Shown here: positions 61,115-64,000 of the stretch, piece by piece
How the letters are laid out: every line of letters starts with the position of its first letter
How positions within the stretch are numbered: position 1 is the first letter of the stretch
DNA from: a virus
IMG/VR virus record: IMGVR_UViG_3300012984_000012
Coordinates: 62,001 to 126,000 of that record
Direction: 5' to 3' (one strand)
DNA: 64,000 nucleotides
Program-made: the position numbers and the translations under genes
The notes under the pieces: model-generated
What the model was told of the DNA's origin: nothing
Seen by the model: the letters and a program-made list of their open reading frames with translations, nothing else
Database searches by the model: none

Positions 61115-61204
61115 GACGCTACCTCCGGTTCGTACCTATCAAGCTGAACCCTGTTTTAAGCTTAACCATCGAGACAGGCTCTGTACAGGCTAAAAGAGGC
61201 CCAC

Positions 61205-61236
61205 TCGTGGCCCACAGAAAAACTCGTGGGCCACGA
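61205..61236 (-). terminator. 11-bp perfect inverted repeat downstream of RNA ligase
   Basis: TCGTGGCCCAC (61205-61215) and GTGGGCCACGA (61226-61236) pair perfectly around a 10-base loop AGAAAAACTC. The arms themselves contain GTGGGCCAC-type palindromes, and another GGCCCAC half lies just left of it. In the minus direction the loop is U-rich and TCTTTT follows further on. It could terminate or attenuate ligase transcription or protect the mRNA end. Confidence 0.55.
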
Positions 61237-61253
61237 ACCTTGGCTACTACCTC

Positions 61254-62480
61254 TCACCTCTTGATTTTACCCAAGAGGACATCAAGTGAGCTGTCGGTTA
61301 GTTTGTTCGCCGCTGCCATGTTTTGCACCCACTCACCTGCGCTCGCCGCGGCATTCGCCCACAGCTTGAAGTAAACGGGCGTCCAGTCACCTGAGGCGGT
61401 GACCGCGAGGGCGAACGTTTTCTTGTCAGCACCACCTGAAATTGCGATGAACTTAGCGAAATTAGCATCGACGCTCTTCAGGTACGCCTGAAGCCTCACA
61501 CGCATGTCACAGAGCTCGTCGGCGACGTCCTTTTCAACGAGCGGAAGAACGTCATCGATCTCGCCTTTGATGATAGCGAGCAGCGCAGACCGACGCGAGA
61601 CGGTGACGAGATCCTTCGCCTTTGAAGACAGGACCCAAGCCTTGTTCTTGACCTTGAGCCGACGGAACTGAGAGTCGCAAACGACAGCTCCTTCAAGTTC
61701 TGCTGGGTTTGCAGAATTGACGAACGCGTCGAGCGCCGCAGCAGACGAGAGGTTCCAAGTCTTCGGCAGTGGAAAGCGACGGTGAAACGATTCGATCGTC
61801 ACCTCTTGGCCCGTTTCAGTGTGTCGCGCCGCGAGCAGCGTCACCTTCGGTTCATCGTACTTGACGACGATGCGGTTGTACGGTGACGTCAGCTCGAACA
61901 CGTACGTGAACTTCTTGTCGAAGAGAGAAAGAGGACCGAACTCGAGCACGCTCGAGGCCATCGTCGCGTTCAACGTCTTGAAAAAGAGGTCAGAGAACGT
62001 ATCGTCGCCGATCTGCATGTGACCAGCCTTGATCGGCAGGTCCGCCTCGGGCACGGCTCGCGTCGCCGCGTGCCAGCGCCCGTGAAGCTCGTCCCAATAG
62101 ACGATCATGCACGTGCCGTCGAGCTTCTCGTAGACCCGCAGCATGGGATCCGACCAATCGACAGCGGCACCCGAAGCGTCGCCATGGTTGTAGAACCGAT
62201 TCATGGGCCAGGCCAGAACAGTAGCGTCCCCTACGCAGATGTCCTTCCACGTCTTGTTCGTGAAGGTCTGCACCATGTCGAACCAATCAAATTCAACCGG
62301 GCGAACGATCAGCCCTCGACACTGCTCCGCAAGCAGGTCGCCGCTCTTCACCATGATCTGGTCGTAATTGAGGCTGAATTTGTCCTGGGTAGCGTTGGGC
62401 CTGGCACACACGCCGTGCTCGTCTTCAAGCTGTTGAAAGGTGTGGGTTTTCAGGTACTCGATGACTAACGGAAGGACCAT
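61254..62480 (-). CDS. rnlA: RNA ligase, T4 Rnl1-like
   Basis: 408 residues from the ATG at 62480 (AGG upstream; a TTG at 62489 is possible). Motif I YEKLDGTCM places the AMP-accepting lysine at about residue 119. GRWHAATRAVPEADLPIKA and FTYVFELTSPYNRIVVKYDE (motif IIIa) follow, then ELEGAVVCD (motif IV) and RRLKVKNKAWVLSS (motif V). CRGLIVRPVEFDWF near 55-70 is typical of Rnl1. The length agrees with T4 Rnl1 (374) plus a slightly longer C-terminus. Rnl1 rejoins tRNA cut by host anticodon nucleases after end healing. It is divergent from a HAD phosphatase that could supply the healing step. Confidence 0.9.
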   Translation of the reverse strand: MVLPLVIEYLKTHTFQQLEDEHGVCARPNATQDKFSLNYDQIMVKSGDLLAEQCRGLIVRPVEFDWFDMVQTFTNKTWKDICVGDATVLAWPMNRFYNHGDASGAAVDWSDPMLRVYEKLDGTCMIVYWDELHGRWHAATRAVPEADLPIKAGHMQIGDDTFSDLFFKTLNATMASSVLEFGPLSLFDKKFTYVFELTSPYNRIVVKYDEPKVTLLAARHTETGQEVTIESFHRRFPLPKTWNLSSAAALDAFVNSANPAELEGAVVCDSQFRRLKVKNKAWVLSSKAKDLVTVSRRSALLAIIKGEIDDVLPLVEKDVADELCDMRVRLQAYLKSVDANFAKFIAISGGADKKTFALAVTASGDWTPVYFKLWANAAASAGEWVQNMAAANKLTDSSLDVLLGKIKR

Positions 62481-62543
62481 GAAATACAACCTACCATCTC
62501 GAGACCTCGTGATACACTTCGAGGATGATTGATAGAATTAAGC

Positions 62544-63164
62544 ATGAAATCGCAGAGGAAACTTGCCGCTCTCGTGAGAGAGTACGCCAGGGACCTGCTA
62601 CGTGAGCCCACTGACGGCACAAGACGACTGAGAATCTTTGATTTTGATGACACTCTCGTGCTCACGGACGCAAAGATCTGGGTGACGACCGGCGATGGCA
62701 ACAGGTTCTCACTGACCCCAGGAGAGTTCGCTCTTTACGAGAAGAACCCTGGAGAGGTCATGGACTTCACTGAGTTTAGTCAGCTCATTAACCCTCGTGT
62801 CATCGGCTGGATGGGTCAGATCCTTCGCATGGTGTATGACAGGTACAGTCACAAAGGAAGCATCATCCTGTCAGCTAGGACGGCCCCTGAGCCGATCGTT
62901 CAGTTTTTAACCAGCGTCGGCATGTCAGACATCGAGGTCAAGGCTCTTAACAATGCTGATCCGACGATCAAGGCAGGTTGGGTCGATACTTGGATCCGTG
63001 AACGCGAGCTCGATCACGTTGAGTTCTTTGATGACTCACACAAGAACGTTGCTGCTGTCAGACAGCTACGAGAGCTGCACCCAAATGTTAACATCGTGGT
63101 CCGTCATGTCGACCATGAATCAGGATTCGTGCCTACGCGCCTATCAAAGACAACACTGAAATGA
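62544..63164 (+). CDS. HAD-superfamily phosphatase, possible 3'-end healing enzyme
   Basis: 206 residues from the ATG at 62544; a TTG at 62529 with GAGG before it is an alternative. Motif I is IFDFDDTLVLTDAK, motif II is IILSART, and the acidic end motif is VEFFDDSHKNVAAV. The insert between I and II is longer than in simple phosphatases and contains WVTTGDGNRFSL. This resembles polynucleotide phosphatase or 5'-nucleotidase-like HADs seen in phages. Divergent from RNA ligase by 63 bases, it is a candidate 2',3'-end phosphatase, but no kinase domain is present. Confidence 0.72.
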   Translation: MKSQRKLAALVREYARDLLREPTDGTRRLRIFDFDDTLVLTDAKIWVTTGDGNRFSLTPGEFALYEKNPGEVMDFTEFSQLINPRVIGWMGQILRMVYDRYSHKGSIILSARTAPEPIVQFLTSVGMSDIEVKALNNADPTIKAGWVDTWIRERELDHVEFFDDSHKNVAAVRQLRELHPNVNIVVRHVDHESGFVPTRLSKTTLK

Positions 63165-63402
63165 CAGCGATTCCCACGCTATCAAGGCACCAATACGCCG
63201 GTGACACCTTGTCTGCGTGTTCGGGCAGGTCATCAAGATCGTTTTGGCTTAGCGAACCCAGAACGACGAAAACGCCACAAGGCGACGAAGACGAATCAAC
63301 GTATCCCTTTTGCGATTCTGGCCTGCAAGTAAGCAGTGGAAAATCAATCGAGAAGTACTTCGGATTGTACCTGACCAGGTCGCCTGGTTTGAAGTGTTTC
63401 AT
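63133..63402 (-). CDS. small protein with GDLVRYNP motif
   Basis: 89 residues from the ATG at 63402 (TGATG overlap with the upstream stop). The start MKHFKPGDLVRYNPKYF is a small SH3-like barrel pattern common in phages (FKxGDLVRY). The rest is Ser/Cys-containing with a strand YWCLDSVGIAVISVL. It overlaps the HAD gene tail-to-tail by 32 bases. Unknown function. Confidence 0.55.
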   Translation of the reverse strand: MKHFKPGDLVRYNPKYFSIDFPLLTCRPESQKGYVDSSSSPCGVFVVLGSLSQNDLDDLPEHADKVSPAYWCLDSVGIAVISVLSLIGA

Positions 63403-63833
63403 CACTCTTCGTTGTTGTCTTTGAACAAGACGTCGAGGTCAAATTTCGCGTTCTCAGGCGCTAGCTCGGTGACCTCGATGTCATCATCATTGAACTGTCG
63501 GAAAGGCATGATGTGATCGCTGACCCATCCGTAATGGATGCTGACGAGCAACCCAGAGGCGTTTTGAGGCTGGCTCGCTTTTACGAGCCGGATCCAGTCG
63601 AGCCTGACATGACTCTGGTGCTTGTCGTCATAGACAAACTCACAACCCCTCCACTCGGCCTCGATGAACTCACCGGGTAGCAACGTGAGATGGTCAACGT
63701 TTGGGATCTCGTCAATGACAGACGGGTTATCATGGCCGCCTGTCAGCCACTCGTATGCGCTCTCTGGATCCGCGAACAGGAAGAACACTCGACCGGGTGA
63801 GCCTTCGTTGATGGCAACCTTGACCTTCTTCAC
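63402..63833 (-). CDS. 143-aa acidic protein of unknown function
   Basis: From a GTG at 63833, one base past the TGA of the upstream frame. Alpha/beta sequence: VFFLFADPESAYEWLTGGHD, TLLPGEFIEAEWRGCEFVYD, then a charged C-terminus. No motif or membrane segment. Coupled to genes on both sides, so part of a short minus-strand operon. Confidence 0.55.
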   Translation of the reverse strand: MKKVKVAINEGSPGRVFFLFADPESAYEWLTGGHDNPSVIDEIPNVDHLTLLPGEFIEAEWRGCEFVYDDKHQSHVRLDWIRLVKASQPQNASGLLVSIHYGWVSDHIMPFRQFNDDDIEVTELAPENAKFDLDVLFKDNNEE

Positions 63834-63834
63834 G

Positions 63835-64000
63835 TCAGTGTGTCCGTTCCTGGGTGACGTCAGTTTCTTTGATGGCGTTAACGAAGTCCGTCATTCGCCT
63901 GATCTTTTCAGCATCGTCGAGGTCGCGCCAGGCGTTTTCATCCATCATTGTTGAGAAGATTTCAGCGTAAGGATCGTTGGGATCGTGCTTGCAAACGCTG
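63835..64000 (-). CDS. C-terminal end of an unknown protein
   Basis: The visible 54 codons end at a TGA at 63835-63837 and run off the right edge without a stop, so the N-terminus lies outside. The sequence (DDAEKIRRMTDFVNAIKETD) is helical and acidic. It is the upstream partner of the short minus-strand operon. Too little is present to name it. Confidence 0.55.
   Translation of the reverse strand, partial: SVCKHDPNDPYAEIFSTMMDENAWRDLDDAEKIRRMTDFVNAIKETDVTQERTH

Overview
The window is part of a large, contractile-tailed (myovirus-type, T4-like module) phage genome. The evidence is a baseplate block with gp25-like and gp6-like wedge proteins, an OB-fold spike/hub protein, very large tail-fibre genes, a gp55-like late sigma factor, PhoH, RNA ligase, two tRNA genes and almost gap-free packing with ATGA, GTGA or TGATG start/stop overlaps. 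There is no integrase, rRNA or host housekeeping operon. Base composition is near 50% GC, GTG and TTG starts are common, and GATC and ACGT tetramers are visibly over-frequent. The host cannot be named from the sequence.

Layout. 1-8.8 kb, mainly minus strand: two virion proteins, a small repeat protein, PIN-PhoH, a histone H1 (Hc1)-like protein with its own sigma70-type promoter, a DinG/XPD-type helicase and a ClpP cluster. A small Cys-rich sigma-region-4-like protein sits on the plus strand inside this block. 8.9-11.7 kb: an unknown plus-strand protein, a GroEL-like protein whose ATPase residues appear lost, and a coiled-coil membrane protein. 11.9-27.9 kb, plus strand: a glycan island with eight glycosyltransferase genes, PseB/PseC/PseH-like nucleotide-sugar enzymes, a methyltransferase, an ATP-grasp/HAD pair and a short UDP-sugar dehydrogenase. 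28.4-31.8 kb: an NAD cassette made of NMN adenylyltransferase-Nudix, a deoxyribosyltransferase-fold protein, nicotinamide phosphoribosyltransferase and a macrodomain. 31.9-34.8 kb: a candidate structured RNA, PTH2-type peptidyl-tRNA hydrolase, dephospho-CoA kinase, two tRNAs with the same unusual anticodon arm, and a Cas4/RecB-type nuclease. 34.8-37.3 kb: two more glycosyltransferases. 37.3-61 kb: late sigma factor, baseplate and tail fibres ending in a beta-propeller tailspike candidate. 61-64 kb: RNA ligase divergent from a HAD phosphatase, then small unknown genes.

How it may work together (inference). The NAD cassette could rebuild NAD+ when host defences destroy it, while the macrodomain removes ADP-ribose marks or binds ADP-ribose. 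RNA ligase, the HAD protein, tRNAs and peptidyl-tRNA hydrolase form a translation-protection set. The glycan island probably decorates the virion, the phage DNA or a host surface molecule. Late transcription of the baseplate and fibre block is probably driven by the gp55-like sigma encoded just upstream of it. The most interesting leads are the NAD cassette with its embedded deoxyribosyltransferase-fold gene, the ATPase-dead chaperonin, the split sigma-like parts and the paired tRNAs.

No stretch above about 200 bases lacks a gene. The largest gaps are 11706-11901, 31947-32114 and 61115-61253, and each holds inverted repeats described below.
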